A program made the translations under genes and the position numbers. Shown piece by piece: positions 22,954-30,610 of a DNA stretch of 38,542 bases. Source of the stretch: Pseudomonas sp. (GTDB lineage Bacteria; Pseudomonadota; Gammaproteobacteria; Pseudomonadales; Pseudomonadaceae); contig NZ_JASLGE010000102.1 in assembly GCF_030150285.1 (NCBI RefSeq), forward strand, positions 1-38,542. Reading direction: 5' to 3'. Position 1 is the first letter of the stretch, and each line of letters begins with the position of its first letter. The notes under the pieces are model-generated. The model did no database searches and was not told the origin of the DNA. It saw only the letters and a program-made list of their open reading frames with translations.

Positions 22954-23133
22954 GGCTTGTGAGTAGAGGGCCAAAAGGCGGCTTCTCCTGCAAGGGGCGC
23001 TGCGTGAGGCCTGTTTTCAGAGCAGCCACGAAGCGCAGGGGTAAGACGTGTAACGAAAAGACAACGTATTCAGTCACTGGCGGGAGCCCTGTTTGAGGGC
23101 TGTGTGACTGACAGGTGTTGAGCAAGGAGAAAT

Positions 23134-23207
23134 TGGAGCGGGTAGAGGGAATCGAACCCTCAACTAAAGCTTGGGAAGCTTTCGTTTTGCCACTAAACTA
23201 TACCCGC
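23134..23207 (-). tRNA. tRNA-Gly (anticodon CCC)
   Basis: On the minus strand the gene begins GCGGGTA at 23207 and the acceptor stem closes with TACCCGC, a discriminator T and an encoded CCA ending at 23134 (74 nt). The anticodon arm is AAAGC-TTCCCAA-GCTTT, which places CCC at positions 34-36; the T arm is GAGGG-TTCGATT-CCCTC. It reads GGG glycine codons. It lies downstream of phaG on the same strand. No integrase or repeated 3' end was seen, so it does not mark an island here. Confidence 0.97.
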
Positions 23208-23323
23208 ATTGAGTGTGTGCCTTTACGTGCGTAACAAGCTGTTCATTAAGAACCCTCGCTACGGTACGACACCCGCTCTGAACGGCTGACTTTGTAACAG
23301 AAGTCGGCCCTGAAGAGAAGTTT

Positions 23324-24232
23324 TTATTCTGAAAATACGCAGTTAGGCGCGCTGTTCCAGCCTTTGTGTCGGGAGTGGGGGATGTCGCTGGCGCGTGCAA
23401 GGTGCGTCGGCTCTAAAAAGTCCAGCAATGCGATCTGGCTATTGCGGCTGGCCGTTTTGTGTTCCATGTCGAGAAAGTGCCCGGTGTTTTCCAGGGTTAT
23501 GAACTGGCTTTGACGCAACGATTGCGCAAAATGCTGCGCATCGCTGGCCATGGTGTACTCGTCCCATTCGCCATTGATAAACAACACGGGGATCTGGATC
23601 GGGTGGATGGCTTGGAGATAGCTCCGCGGATCACTGCTCAAGATATGGTCAATATGAAAGTGCATTTGCGCGTACTCATGGTCTGCCAAGGTGCTGACAT
23701 GCCGAAAGTTATAGCGTTTGAATAACGGTGGTAGATGTTTGCCCAAGGTGTTGTTGACCAGATTGCCCAGTTGGAGGCGATTGCGGTCGGCAAGCCAGCG
23801 ACGGCCATGTTTCAAGTAGTCGCGCATCGGGTCGTTGATAAGTGGCGAAAAGGAACTGATAACCGCTTTCTCAATGCGTTTGGGCGCACACCCCAACGCC
23901 GTCAGCGCGGCAATGCCTCCCCATGAGAATGACATCAAACAATTGGCACCAAAATGCTCAATCAGCTCCAGAAGAACCTGTGCCTCCAGCTCTTTTGTCA
24001 GCAAGGTGGGGTGCGGGTTGTGAGGCTTCGACTGGCCAGCGTAGGGCTGGTCGTACAGTACGACATTCAGGTGGGGGTGCAGATTTTTCAGGGTCTGGGA
24101 AAACGAGGCGGTGGTTGCCAACGAGCCGTTGACCAGGATGATTGTGTTTTCGGCGTGCTCACTGCGATAGAACTCGGTGTGGACCCGGCAGAGGCCTTGG
24201 ACGGTGAGCACAGCGGTTTCGGGCTTGGGCAT
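23324..24232 (-). CDS. phaG: PhaG: (R)-3-hydroxyacyl-ACP transacylase/thioesterase
   Basis: PhaG links fatty acid synthesis to medium-chain polyhydroxyalkanoate synthesis by releasing or transferring (R)-3-hydroxyacyl chains from acyl carrier protein. The 302-residue alpha/beta hydrolase fold has the likely nucleophile Ser103 in S-F-S-W-G-G and the base in T-G-H-F-L-D-M-E. It is close to RhlA, but V-H-T-E-F-Y-R, S-S-F-S-P-L-I-N-D-P-M-R-D-Y-L and L-P-P-L-F-K-R-Y-N-F-R-H are as in P. putida PhaG and not RhlA. The ATG at 24232 (GGAG 9 bp upstream) gives the PhaG-type start; an upstream ATG at 24259 is less likely. No rhlB or pha polymerase genes are adjacent. Confidence 0.88.
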   Translation of the reverse strand: MPKPETAVLTVQGLCRVHTEFYRSEHAENTIILVNGSLATTASFSQTLKNLHPHLNVVLYDQPYAGQSKPHNPHPTLLTKELEAQVLLELIEHFGANCLMSFSWGGIAALTALGCAPKRIEKAVISSFSPLINDPMRDYLKHGRRWLADRNRLQLGNLVNNTLGKHLPPLFKRYNFRHVSTLADHEYAQMHFHIDHILSSDPRSYLQAIHPIQIPVLFINGEWDEYTMASDAQHFAQSLRQSQFITLENTGHFLDMEHKTASRNSQIALLDFLEPTHLARASDIPHSRHKGWNSAPNCVFSE

Positions 24233-24334
24233 CGCGGCAGGCTCCAGTGAGTCAAGCATCGGTCAGCCGAATAGTGCGCGGTGATTGTGACAGGCAGGTG
24301 TAGGTTGCCTTGTCGGGTTACTTGAGCAAGTCGG

Positions 24335-25027
24335 TCAGAACAGCAGAATTTCCGCGTCGGTGAGAGGGCGGTATTGGCCAGGGGCCAACTGCCAATCGAG
24401 TACCAATGGGCCGATGCGCTCACGGTGCAGGTGCACCACTTTGTTGTTGAAATGACCAAACATGCGTTTTACCTGATGGTAACGCCCCTCAACGATGCTC
24501 AGCCGGGCACGGCGGGGGCCGAGTTGTTCAAGATGGGCTGGCAGTGTGGTCAATTGCTCATATGCGAAATAGATGCCTTTAAGGAAGGTGTCCGCATACT
24601 CGGCAGTTATCTCATGTTCAGTCTCGACGTAATACACCTTGGGTAGTTTGGTTTGCGGTTGCGTCAAACGGCGCGACCAGTGGCCGTCATTGGTGATCAG
24701 CATGAGCCCGCTGGTATTGAAGTCCAGCCGCCCAGCAATGTGTAGCTCGTCTTTATGCGGTTCATCCAGCAAGTCCAGAACGGTCGGGTGTTCAGGGTCC
24801 TGGGTGGCACTGACACAGCCCGGCGGTTTATGCAGCATGAAGTAGCGGGCTGGCTTGCCGGCCTGTAACACCTGGCCATCTAGCTCGATACGGCTGAAAG
24901 GGCGGACCTCATGGTGTGGGTCGCAAACAACCTGGCCATCGACCTGGATACGTTTCTCTATGAGGAGAAGGCGCACGTGTTGGCGGCTGAACTGGGGCAG
25001 GTTACTCAGAAAACGGTCTACACGCAT
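24335..25027 (-). CDS. rsuA: 16S rRNA pseudouridine(516) synthase
   Basis: RsuA forms pseudouridine 516 in 16S rRNA. The product is 230 residues from the ATG at 25027, near the E. coli length; a GTG four codons upstream (25039) is possible. An S4 RNA-binding domain covers about 1-55 (M-R-V-D-R-F-L-S-N-L), then the catalytic domain has G-R-L-D-F-N-T-S-G-L with catalytic Asp102, and E-G-R-Y-H-Q-V-K-R-M-F near 187-197. The family also includes RluB, RluE and RluF, but length and domain layout fit RsuA best. It follows the small CWC gene by 32 bp in the same direction. Confidence 0.9.
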   Translation of the reverse strand: MRVDRFLSNLPQFSRQHVRLLLIEKRIQVDGQVVCDPHHEVRPFSRIELDGQVLQAGKPARYFMLHKPPGCVSATQDPEHPTVLDLLDEPHKDELHIAGRLDFNTSGLMLITNDGHWSRRLTQPQTKLPKVYYVETEHEITAEYADTFLKGIYFAYEQLTTLPAHLEQLGPRRARLSIVEGRYHQVKRMFGHFNNKVVHLHRERIGPLVLDWQLAPGQYRPLTDAEILLF

Positions 25028-25059
25028 GGCGTCAATCACATGAAATACAGGCGTCTATC

Positions 25060-25281
25060 TTACGTGAGCTGTTTTGCCAGCGCTGAAGGCAGTGTGCCTT
25101 GGGCCTTCGCGCAGTTTGGGCAAAGGCATGCCTGGTTCCGCCACTCGGGTGGTAGTGCCTCTAGGGCGCTCGGTTCAATGTGCACGCTAAAGCACCAGCA
25201 AGGTGTGTCTTGGGAGGCCGCGTTGGCCATTGAGCAGTTGTTGCGAGCGCCGCATGCCGGGCAGCAATCAGTGGGTGTCAT
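25060..25281 (-). CDS. Small cysteine-rich CWC-type protein
   Basis: A 73-residue protein from the ATG at 25281. It has paired cysteines: C-C-P-A-C-G near 6-11, C-x-C (C-W-C-F) near 29-31, and C-L-C-P-N-C-A near 59-65, with the W of C-W-C giving the name of the cysteine-rich CWC family. The spacing suggests binding of zinc; function unknown. The gap to rsuA is only 32 bp, so they are likely in one operon, which suggests but does not show a link with RNA modification. A longer frame starting at 25413 would add 44 residues without family support. Confidence 0.75.
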   Translation of the reverse strand: MTPTDCCPACGARNNCSMANAASQDTPCWCFSVHIEPSALEALPPEWRNQACLCPNCAKAQGTLPSALAKQLT

Positions 25282-25633
25282 ATCAAAGTGTCCGTGAGGT
25301 GGGCTGCGCCAGGTGATGTACGAAATGTATCTGGGTATCGGTGATGCTGCATTAAAAACAGGCTCAGAATGCTCACGCTGTTTTTGTCTTGCCTGACCTT
25401 CGCATAAACACACTCCGTACTGAGCCTGAGTTATTTAATTATAGGGGCTGTCGATGGGGCGTGACGCTTATGTTTTTATGTGTACAGGGTTTTGTGGCCA
25501 TTGGGGGGCGGTTAATTCTAATTTGGGTCTATGACGTGCTGTTGGTGAAATTTCGCTACTGCTTGAGTGTGTTCATGCAGGAATATCGGAATAAGGCTAC
25601 ATGTTGATCCATTGTTAAACCATAAGGCGTGTC
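25282..25633. other. Gap without a supported gene between the CWC gene and the DUF3757-like gene
   Basis: AAAAACAG (25354-25361) and CTGTTTTT (25378-25385) form an 8-bp inverted repeat. The 72-codon frame at 25389-25607 on the plus strand has no recognisable domain and no good ribosome site. The stretch from about 25560 becomes AT-rich and leads into the promoter of the next gene. Confidence 0.4.
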
Positions 25634-25639
25634 TATTAT
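25612..25639 (+). promoter_or_regulatory. Candidate sigma-70 promoter of the DUF3757-like gene
   Basis: TTGTTA (25612-25617) and TATTAT (25634-25639) separated by 16 bases, about 55 bp before the start codon at 25700. Reasonable by sequence, untested. Confidence 0.45.
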
Positions 25640-25699
25640 TTTAAATATTCAGTTGTTATGACACTGATGTTTTTTCTTGGTTGATATATCGAGGTGGTT

Positions 25700-26134
25700 A
25701 TGAAGTATGTGATGTCCGTAGTGTGTGCCTTTTTCTGTGCGACAAGTGCCTTGGCCAATGAAAGTGAATATTGCCCTGATGTTACTCAAATAACACTCAG
25801 GGGTGGCGTTTATACTGCACCGGCCAACAAGCAAGGAAGCGAGTGGATTGCAGTGGCCAGTGCCCTCTCGGCATCGCCGCTTAAAACATTCGAAGGGGGG
25901 GTGTTTTATCCTGAAAATAATCAGGCAGGCGTGATGGGGCACATCGGCTATTGCGAATATAAAGCCAATGATCGCTCGCGTGTGAATGTGCACTATCGTC
26001 AGGGTTCCAGTTCGAGCGGGGCCATGCAATTGGAAAATATTGAGCAGTGGGCGCTGGTCACCAGTGGGTTGGGTGTAGTGCTCTATGAATGTAATGCTTC
26101 AAATGCTCGCCAATGCGCCTTTTCTGTGCCCTGA
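25700..26134 (+). CDS. Small secreted protein, DUF3757-like
   Basis: A 144-residue protein with a clear signal peptide (M-K-Y-V-M-S-V-V-C-A, ending A-L-A before N-E-S-E-Y-C) and a mature part of about 123 residues with four cysteines (C-P-D-V near the mature start, G-Y-C-E-Y, Y-E-C, and R-Q-C near the end), so disulfides are likely. The pattern C-P-D-V-T-Q-I ... G-V-Y-T-A-P ... S-E-W-I-A-V-A resembles the DUF3757 family found in many pseudomonads; I am moderately sure of the family. GAGGTGG precedes the ATG at 25700. Codon use and base composition are more AT-rich than neighbouring genes. Function unknown. Confidence 0.75.
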   Translation: MKYVMSVVCAFFCATSALANESEYCPDVTQITLRGGVYTAPANKQGSEWIAVASALSASPLKTFEGGVFYPENNQAGVMGHIGYCEYKANDRSRVNVHYRQGSSSSGAMQLENIEQWALVTSGLGVVLYECNASNARQCAFSVP

Positions 26135-26165
26135 TTACGTTTGATTCGACAGATTGATGACGCGC

Positions 26166-26219
26166 GTGGATGCGACCGATGCAAGAGGGTTGCATCCACG
26201 GGGTTGATGTTTCAACCCC
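26166..26219 (+). other. Adjacent and mutually exclusive hairpins between the DUF3757-like gene and ung
   Basis: GTGGATGC (26166-26173) pairs with GCATCCAC (26192-26199), and directly after it GGGGTTGA (26200-26207) pairs with TCAACCCC (26212-26219) over a 4-base loop. Inside the first, GATGCAA (26178-26184) could instead pair with TTGCATC (26190-26196). So two alternative folds compete for the same 3' arm. It is 32 bp after the upstream stop and 125 bp before ung. It may be a terminator-like 3' end or a switching leader. Confidence 0.55.
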
Positions 26220-26344
26220 GCACCACCGAGCGCAGAGACGTTTTGCACAGAAACGGGGTGTGAAGGCAATTGTGGCGCACAGATCAATTGACAGGGGGAG
26301 CGACCTTTTCTAGTGTCCACGCCATTGTTCTTCAGGAGCCCGAC

Positions 26345-27037
26345 ATGACGTCAGATGATCGTATAAAACTTGAACCCGTCTGGAAACAGGCACTGCGCGA
26401 AGAGTTCGACCAGCCTTATATGGCCACCCTGCGTGAGTTCTTGCGACAGGAACATGCGGCGGGTAAAGAAATCTACCCTCCGGGCCCACTTATTTTCAAC
26501 GCTCTGAATTTGACCCCCCTGGATAAAATCAAAGTGGTCATCTTGGGGCAGGATCCCTACCACGGTCCGGGCCAGGCCCATGGGTTGTGTTTCTCGGTGC
26601 CCTCTGAAATGCCTGTTCCGCCCTCGTTGGTCAATATCTATAAAGAACTCAAACGTGATTTAAATATCGATATTGCCCCTCATGGGTGTTTGCAGTACTG
26701 GGCTGAGCAAGGTGTATTGCTGCTTAACACTACGATGACCGTGGAACGTGCCAATGCCGCTTCTCACGCCAAAAAAGGCTGGGAGCATTTTACTGATCGG
26801 ATTATTCAAGTGGTGAGTGAACAGCAGCCCAAACTGGTGTTTCTGTTGTGGGGCGCTCATGCACAAAGCAAGCAAAAACTAATTGATGCAACCAAGCACC
26901 TGGTGCTGACCTCTGTGCACCCTTCGCCACTTTCTGCCTATAGAGGGTTTATCGGAAACGGGCACTTTAGCCGGACCAACAAGTTTCTGGAGCAAAACGG
27001 CTTGGCACCGATCGACTGGAAACTGCCTGCCGCTTGA
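26345..27037 (+). CDS. ung: Uracil-DNA glycosylase
   Basis: Ung removes uracil from DNA, starting base excision repair after cytosine deamination or dUMP incorporation. The 230-residue product has the water-activating motif G-Q-D-P-Y-H-G with Asp70, the F-N-A-L-N-L segment, the L-L-N-T-T-M-T-V motif near 125-132, and the C-terminal H-P-S-P-L-S-A-Y-R-G loop with the catalytic histidine. AGGAGC lies a few bases before the ATG at 26345. Neighbourhood with the tct locus agrees with P. aeruginosa. A strong hairpin follows at 27076-27102. Confidence 0.97.
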   Translation: MTSDDRIKLEPVWKQALREEFDQPYMATLREFLRQEHAAGKEIYPPGPLIFNALNLTPLDKIKVVILGQDPYHGPGQAHGLCFSVPSEMPVPPSLVNIYKELKRDLNIDIAPHGCLQYWAEQGVLLLNTTMTVERANAASHAKKGWEHFTDRIIQVVSEQQPKLVFLLWGAHAQSKQKLIDATKHLVLTSVHPSPLSAYRGFIGNGHFSRTNKFLEQNGLAPIDWKLPAA

Positions 27038-27075
27038 TTGCGTCTTGAAAATGAGGGGTGTGGTTCGCAGGAGGG

Positions 27076-27102
27076 CCGCAAAAGAGCAGGTCTCTTTTGC
27101 GG
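27076..27102. terminator. Hairpin between convergent ung and tctA
   Basis: CCGCAAAAGAG (27076-27086) and CTCTTTTGCGG (27092-27102) form a perfect 11-bp stem with a CAGGT loop, in the convergent gap. There is no T-run after it, but the AAAAGAG arm makes it terminator-like. A second, GC-rich hairpin at 27151-27175 (ACCGC.GGCC/GGCC.GCGGT) lies closer to the tctA stop. Confidence 0.6.
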
Positions 27103-27202
27103 TGGATGGCACATGGCTTCGCTGCAGAGTGTACGGAGCCAGGCGAGGCAACCGCCGGCCAGGAAGGCCAGCGGTGTATTTCAGCAGCGCTTAAGTCTCC
27201 AC

Positions 27203-28717
27203 TCAGGCCTTAGCCACAGCCCGGCGATGAGCGCTGCGTTTACGCCAGATACGCAGAACAGGCATCAGCAACATGATGGCGGTCAATACCCAGACCCCCA
27301 GCGTAATCGGGCTGGCCCACAGAATGTCCAAGGCTCCGTTGGAAATCGACAGGGCGCGACGCAAGTTCTGTTCCATCAGCCCCCCCAAGATGAAGCCCAG
27401 CAGCACCGGAGAGAGAGGGAAGTCCAGTTTGCGCAGGATGTAACCGAAGATGCCGATGCCGACCATCAAAAACAGGTCGAAAGTTGTGGCATGCACGGCA
27501 TAGACGCCAATCGCAGTAATGAGCGCAATCACCGGTACCAACACCCAATTCGGCACGGCCAGAATTCGGGTGAAGATACGAATCATTGGAATATTGAGGA
27601 TCACCAGCATGACGTTGGCGATAAACAATGACGCGATCAGGCCCCAGACAATATCCGGTTGTTGTTGGAACAACAGGGGGCCCGGGGTGATGTTATACAG
27701 CGACAAGGCACCGATCATCACCGCTGTTGTGCCCGAACCGGGGACGCCCAGCGTCAGCATAGGCACCAACGCGCCACAGGCCGAAGCGCCGATGGCGGTT
27801 TCGGGCGCTGCAAGGCCACGCATGTCCCCCTGGCCAAATTTTCCGGAGGCACCTGCCAGGCGCTTTTCAGTCATATAGCTGACGGCACTGGCCAGTGTGG
27901 CACCTGCACCCGGAAGCACGCCCATGATAAAACCGAGCAGGCCGCAGCGGATGTTCACCACGAACACTGCGGATGCTTCCTTCAGGTTAAACATCATCCG
28001 GCCAGTCGCTTTTACCGCTTCTTGCCCGCGGTGCGTTTTTTCCAGCAGTAGCAGGATCTCACTGATGGAGAACAGGCCCAGCACCAGCACCACGAATTGA
28101 ATGCCGTCAGTCAGATGGATGTTGTCGCCGGTGAAACGGTACACACCGCTGTTGGCATCAATACCGACGCCCGACAGAAACAAACCGATCAAGGCCGCAA
28201 TAAAGGTTTTAAGGGGACGATCACCCGCCATGCCGCCCAGGCAAACAATCGCAAACACCATCAGTACGAAATATTCCGCCGGGCCGAAGGCAATCGCCCA
28301 TTTGGCGAGTAGAGGCGCAAATAAAACCATGCCACAGGTGGCAATAAACGCACCGATGAACGAACTCCAGGCTGACAGCGAAAGTGCCACGCCCGCCAGG
28401 CCTTTACGGGCCATGGGGTAACCGTCAAGGGTGGTCATGACGGTGGAGGCCTCGCCTGGAATGTTCAGCAGGATGGAGCTGATGCGTCCGCCGTACTCGC
28501 AGCCCAAGTACACAGCCGCCAGTAATATCAGGGCGGACTCGGGCGGCAGGCCCAGGGCGAATGCAATTGGAATCAGCAGCGCTACACCGTTGATCGGCCC
28601 AAGCCCCGGCAATAATCCGACGACGGTGCCGATTAACGTACCGCACAAGGCGGTGACCAGGTTGTAAGGGGTGAGCGCGACGCCGAAGCCCTGACCCAAA
28701 TAGCTAAAAGTATCCAT
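27203..28717 (-). CDS. tctA: Tripartite tricarboxylate transporter, large membrane subunit TctA
   Basis: TctA is the large membrane permease of the binding-protein-dependent tricarboxylate transporter. The 504-residue product (ATG at 28717) has the length of the Salmonella protein and about 12 helices in two related halves, each with the family motif: G-L-L-P-G-L-G-P near residue 35 and G-V-L-P-G-A-G-A near residue 260. It starts one base after the tctB stop (TGATATG), so the two are coupled. A longer frame to 28762 would run into tctB and is less likely. Citrate or other tricarboxylates such as cis-aconitate are the likely substrates. Confidence 0.94.
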   Translation of the reverse strand: MDTFSYLGQGFGVALTPYNLVTALCGTLIGTVVGLLPGLGPINGVALLIPIAFALGLPPESALILLAAVYLGCEYGGRISSILLNIPGEASTVMTTLDGYPMARKGLAGVALSLSAWSSFIGAFIATCGMVLFAPLLAKWAIAFGPAEYFVLMVFAIVCLGGMAGDRPLKTFIAALIGLFLSGVGIDANSGVYRFTGDNIHLTDGIQFVVLVLGLFSISEILLLLEKTHRGQEAVKATGRMMFNLKEASAVFVVNIRCGLLGFIMGVLPGAGATLASAVSYMTEKRLAGASGKFGQGDMRGLAAPETAIGASACGALVPMLTLGVPGSGTTAVMIGALSLYNITPGPLLFQQQPDIVWGLIASLFIANVMLVILNIPMIRIFTRILAVPNWVLVPVIALITAIGVYAVHATTFDLFLMVGIGIFGYILRKLDFPLSPVLLGFILGGLMEQNLRRALSISNGALDILWASPITLGVWVLTAIMLLMPVLRIWRKRSAHRRAVAKA

Positions 28718-28718
28718 A

Positions 28719-29177
28719 TCAGTTCTCCAGAACGTCGAGCAGGCCCAGGGGTAACGGAACATCCATCGCTTTATCGAACAACAGATAAAGCCCGACGCTC
28801 ACCAGGCTGGTGATCACAATGCTGGGCAACCAGCGCCCGCCGTACAGGCGCGCCATCGGGATGCCAATCAGGGCGCTGCTGAGAATGAAGCCAAGGGATT
28901 CAAAGGTGCCGGCAAAGATCAGCAGCAGTACGACGCACAGACCAATTTTGGTCAGGGTTTCGCGGTCCAGTTGTGGGTCATCTTCGCTGTGCACAATGGG
29001 CGTTGGACGAAAAATCATGTAGATCAAGCCCAGCGACATCAGCGCCAGCATCAGCAGTGGGAACGCTCGCGGGCCCACAGGCTCGTAGGAAAACGAGGCT
29101 TGATAGGGCCATGCCATCAGCGCGAGGGCGGCGCAGATCACCAGCATTACCGAGGCAAAAATTCGTTGTAAGAGCAT
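28719..29177 (-). CDS. tctB: Tripartite tricarboxylate transporter, small membrane subunit TctB
   Basis: The small membrane subunit, 152 residues, with four predicted helices (about 5-22, 38-55, 80-96, 118-138) and the DUF1468/TctB layout: P-V-G-P-R-A-F-P near 33-40 is a typical segment. It lies between tctC (55-bp gap) and tctA (1-bp gap) and is most likely needed for transporter assembly. The ribosome site before the ATG at 29177 reads AGGAG on the minus strand. Sequence of this family is poorly conserved, so the call rests on topology and position. Confidence 0.9.
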   Translation of the reverse strand: MLLQRIFASVMLVICAALALMAWPYQASFSYEPVGPRAFPLLMLALMSLGLIYMIFRPTPIVHSEDDPQLDRETLTKIGLCVVLLLIFAGTFESLGFILSSALIGIPMARLYGGRWLPSIVITSLVSVGLYLLFDKAMDVPLPLGLLDVLEN

Positions 29178-29232
29178 GAGTCACTCCTGCGTTGCGCCCG
29201 CATTGGGCGGGCGCAATCATTGACGGCAGCGG

Positions 29233-30210
29233 TTACTGGACCAGGCCAAATTCCTGGGCAAGGGCTTTGTAGTCGGCCACTTGCTTTTTCACGTAGGTGT
29301 CCAGTTCCGGGCCCGTCATGGCAAAAGGGAACAGCTCGCGCTGGTCACGTAATGTGGCGAACTCGTTTGAGGCCAACAGGGTGTCGAAGGCATTTTTCCA
29401 CCAGGCGTAGTCTTCATCGCTGACTTTTGGCCCCAGGTAGAAACCGCGTACCACCGGCCACACAATGTCGTAGCCTTGTTCTTTAGCGGTCGGGATGTTT
29501 TTCATGTTCGGGTCGTCCAGGCGCTCGTCGGAAAACACCGCCAGGATGCGCATGTCACCGCTTTGGATATGCGGCATGGAGTCGGAGATGTCCGTACTTC
29601 CTATCTGAATATGGCCACCCAGCAAGGCCGTTGCGATTTCACCGCCGCCTTCCAGTGCTACATAACGCAAGTCGCGCGGGTTAATGCCGGCGGCCTTGGC
29701 GATCAGAGCGGTTTGCATCCAGTCCTGGCTACCGACGGTGCCGCCGGAACCAATCACCACTTTGCTGGGGTCTTTCTTCAGCGCTTGAACCAGGTCATCC
29801 AGGTTCTTGTAAGGCGAATCGGTTTTCACGGCAATGGCCCCATAGCTGGTGCCGACAGCCGCGAGCCACCGCACGGCGTTCTCATCGAACCGGCCGAACT
29901 TGCCTTGGGCCAGATTGAGCAGCGAGCCACTGGACCAGGCTACCAGCGTGCCTGCATCTGCCGGGCGCTGCGCAACCACGGCGTTGTAAGCCACAGCACC
30001 TACGCCACCGGGCATGTAGGTCACGCGCATGGGCTTGCTGAGGACTTTTTCGTTCACCAGCGCGCTTTGCGCCAGTTTGCAGGTCAGGTCAAAACCGCCG
30101 CCCGGTGAAGCCGGTGCGATGCATTCCGGGCGTTTCGGTTCAGCCATCAACTGGCCAGTGAACAGCAGGCAACTGGTCGCAAGAGCGAGGGTACGCAGTG
30201 AGAATTTCAT
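29233..30210 (-). CDS. tctC: Tricarboxylate-binding periplasmic protein TctC
   Basis: The periplasmic binding protein of the tripartite tricarboxylate transporter. The 325-residue product has a signal peptide at about 1-23 (cut after L-M-A before E-P-K), then the family landmarks C-I-A-P-A-S-P-G-G-G-F-D (about 29-41), Y-M-P-G-G-V-G-A-V-A-Y-N (near 65-76) and G-S-G-G-T-V-G-S-Q-D (near 153-163) that line the substrate site. GGAG lies close to the ATG at 30210. First gene of tctCBA and divergent from tctDE. In P. aeruginosa the porin gene opdH lies at this point, between tctC and tctD; here it is missing. Confidence 0.93.
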   Translation of the reverse strand: MKFSLRTLALATSCLLFTGQLMAEPKRPECIAPASPGGGFDLTCKLAQSALVNEKVLSKPMRVTYMPGGVGAVAYNAVVAQRPADAGTLVAWSSGSLLNLAQGKFGRFDENAVRWLAAVGTSYGAIAVKTDSPYKNLDDLVQALKKDPSKVVIGSGGTVGSQDWMQTALIAKAAGINPRDLRYVALEGGGEIATALLGGHIQIGSTDISDSMPHIQSGDMRILAVFSDERLDDPNMKNIPTAKEQGYDIVWPVVRGFYLGPKVSDEDYAWWKNAFDTLLASNEFATLRDQRELFPFAMTGPELDTYVKKQVADYKALAQEFGLVQ

Positions 30211-30610
30211 ATCATCTCCACAGGAGTTATTTTTTTTAGGGGGGCTGTGATGTGTGGTTAACGGCAGGTAACCAGCGTTTTTCGCTCACATCGTGGGGAG
30301 CGTCACAGCGATAAAACGTTGAGGAGTTTGATTGGCAAAGCAGAGAGGCATTTGGCATTGGGCTGATTGGTCAGCATGTTGAGGTACTCCGTTATTGTTC
30401 TTATTGACGAAAGCGCGTCGAGGCGTTTTCGTGTGGCTATGGCTTCCATAGCGCGACAGTTGTAGCCGTCCATTTTCTGATCCTAATCGGCCAACCTTTC
30501 GCCAACCTTTCAGCGCCCTGTCGGTTTTTTAGGGGCTTCACAGTCGTGAGGCCGGCTGTACACTGCGCGGCTAAAAGGGCCGGGCCCGTTATAAAAAAGA
30601 GGTAAACCGG
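30211..30610. other. Divergent tctC-tctD control region, no opdH
   Basis: The 400-bp gap between the start codons of tctC and tctD contains no porin gene. It should hold the TctD-controlled promoters of tctCBA and possibly of tctDE. I could not identify a clear operator. A short frame with a good ribosome site lies on the minus strand (30303-30377, separate entry). A GGGCCGGGCCCG stretch near 30577 precedes tctD. Confidence 0.5.
30303..30377 (-). CDS. Possible short leader peptide gene upstream of tctC
   Basis: A 24-codon frame, M-L-T-N-Q-P-N-A-K-C to L-L-N-V-L-S-L, from the ATG at 30377 to the TGA at 30305-30303, 92 bp before tctC on the same strand. GGAG lies 9 bp before the ATG, a good ribosome site. 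The frame is open further upstream to an ATG at 30473 (56 codons) but that start has no good ribosome site. It may be a translated leader affecting tctCBA, a small protein, or chance. No family recognised. Confidence 0.3.
   Translation of the reverse strand: MLTNQPNAKCLSALPIKLLNVLSL

Noticed and set aside
23134..23207. tRNA-Gly as an integration site of a genomic island
   Set aside because: No integrase, no repeated tRNA 3' end and no island-like gene content on either side within the window.
23324..24232. Call of RhlA (rhamnolipid precursor synthase)
   Set aside because: PhaG and RhlA are close relatives, but the specific segments (V-H-T-E-F-Y-R, N-D-P-M-R-D-Y-L, L-F-K-R-Y-N) match PhaG and there is no rhlB nearby.
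25389..25607. A 72-codon frame on the plus strand before the DUF3757-like gene
   Set aside because: No ribosome site, no recognisable family, composition of a non-coding stretch.
27038..27631. A 197-codon plus-strand frame after ung
   Set aside because: It crosses the ung-tctA hairpins and lies mostly antisense to tctA; Gln- and His-rich translation typical of a shadow frame.
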